Of a DNA stretch of 64,000 nucleotides, positions 63,324 through 64,000 are shown piece by piece. Within the stretch, counting starts at the first letter, position 1. Every line of letters starts with the position of its first letter. The notes beneath the pieces were generated by a model. The model was given only the letters and a program-made list of their open reading frames with translations, ran no database searches and was not told where the DNA came from. Location of the stretch: assembly GCF_017357525.1 (NCBI RefSeq), contig NZ_CP036172.1, forward strand, positions 842,561 to 906,560, read 5' to 3'. A program made the position numbers and the translations under genes. This DNA is from Methanofollis aquaemaris (GTDB taxonomy: Archaea > Halobacteriota > Methanomicrobia > Methanomicrobiales > Methanofollaceae).

Positions 63324-63483
63324 ACGATCAGGTGTGCAGGCCGACCGGATAAACCCTTAGACACCGTGGGCATCCGCCGAAATACATGCCCCGGCCCCCA
63401 TAAAAACCATGCCCACAGGACCGGTCGGCCGCGCGACAGAATGCCTGAGAATGTTTTTATGTTCCTCTGCCCATGGTAGGTTG

Positions 63484-64000
63484 ATGTCGTCCGAACCGGA
63501 TGTCAAAATCACATCTGAACCCCTGCGCGGGGAACACCCGGTGGTACTCATGGGCTTTCCCGGCAACGGGCTTGTCGGGAGCATCGCCCTCCAGTACCTC
63601 GTTGAACAACTGGACTTCAACCTGATCGGGAATATCACCAGCAAATACTTCCCGCCGGTCGCCATGATGGCAAACGGGGTCATCAACGTACCGGTCAGGA
63701 TCTATGAGAAAGGCGATGTCGTGGCCATCGTCGCAGACATTCCCATTCACCCGATGATCTGCTACGAGGTGGCGAACGGGATCATGGACTGGATCACCCC
63801 CTACCAGCCCAGAGAGATCATCGCGATCGCCGGGATCGTCACCAACGAACCTGAGAAACGGGTTTTCGGGGTTGCAACACAGAAGGGGATGCTTGAGAGG
63901 ATCCAGGAGCATACGGTTGTCCTGCCGATGGGGAGCATCTCGGGGATCGCCGGGAGTGTCCTGACCGAGTGCAAGATCAGAGACATTCCCGGCTTCGGAT
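63484..64000 (+). CDS. PAC2-family proteasome assembly chaperone-like protein (partial)
   Basis: The first 172 residues of a PAC2/COG2047-type protein, cut by the window edge. The N-terminal VVLMGFPGNGLVGSIALQYL is the PAC2 nucleoside-phosphorylase-like glycine loop, followed by FNLIGNITSKYFPPVAMMAN and IIAIAGIVTNEPEKRVFGVA. Archaeal PbaA/PbaB-like members are linked to the proteasome, but this one could be another PAC2 branch. ATG 63484. Confidence 0.88.
   Translation, partial: MSSEPDVKITSEPLRGEHPVVLMGFPGNGLVGSIALQYLVEQLDFNLIGNITSKYFPPVAMMANGVINVPVRIYEKGDVVAIVADIPIHPMICYEVANGIMDWITPYQPREIIAIAGIVTNEPEKRVFGVATQKGMLERIQEHTVVLPMGSISGIAGSVLTECKIRDIPGFG

Noticed and set aside
63457-63912. A 151-codon minus-strand frame near the window end
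   Set aside because: Antisense to the PAC2-family gene, which has a clear glycine-loop motif on the plus strand.

Overview
The window looks like a chromosomal segment of a high-GC hydrogenotrophic methanogen of the order Methanomicrobiales. A Methanofollis- or Methanoculleus-like genome is my guess from gene content, not from a search. Supporting evidence is archaeal information-processing genes (L21e, L31e, L39e, LX, S19e, aIF6, NMD3, RNase P Rpp21, an RFC small-subunit paralogue), the archaeal pantoate kinase route to CoA, a methanopterin-pathway aldolase (MptD) and a methyl-viologen-type [NiFe] hydrogenase (MvhG/MvhA). Bacterial-type GroES/GroEL and exonuclease VII are also present. I saw no rRNA, tRNA, CRISPR array or intact transposase gene.

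Layout. 0.1-9.7 kb: an AIR-synthase-like protein, then a long minus-strand run (SAM methyltransferase, RFC paralogue with a degenerate Walker B, the PPS/PoK/CoaBC cluster, a Taw2-like enzyme, NMD3, DUF424, TatD-like hydrolase, MptD). 10.1-12.6 kb: groEL/groES with a divergent winged-helix regulator. 13-18.7 kb: an accessory block of small secreted or membrane proteins, a membrane-tethered double winged-helix protein and a beta-propeller surface protein. 19.5-29.7 kb: a dense translation and protein-targeting cluster (KsgA to Rnp4, including Pus10-TrmY and SRP54-FtsY). 30-43.2 kb: housekeeping genes (PurN, DUF21/CBS protein, xseAB, FKBP, Hsp20, CBS-ParB, sugar nucleotidyltransferase, CobQ, aIF1-like protein). 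43.8-55.5 kb: a hydrogenase operon that runs directly into Roadblock/LC7 and DUF2226-like genes, then MinD, a type IV pilus-like ATPase (PilB) and two PilC/TadC-like membrane proteins, with a divergent A24 prepilin peptidase. 55.5-64 kb: HisI, a PIN-KH ATPase, LeuRS, AlkD, DUF5611 and a truncated PAC2 protein.

Most interesting points. (1) The 43.8-55.5 kb region joins an energy-metabolism operon to a candidate polarity or secretion module: Roadblock, three proteins with a similar N-terminal beta-rich segment, MinD, PilB, PilC x2 and a prepilin peptidase. (2) Two convincing genes, at 50359-49763 (-) and 40560-40817 (+), have no ATG/GTG/TTG start. Both begin best at ACG, placed exactly two bases after the upstream stop codon and behind a good Shine-Dalgarno sequence. 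(3) A family of composite, non-coding, palindromic repeats occupies most large intergenic gaps. Each has about 50-bp inverted ends and one to six GC-rich hairpins inside, and the outer ends often sit directly against a T-tract just downstream of a gene. I found these by eye; no alignment or search was run.
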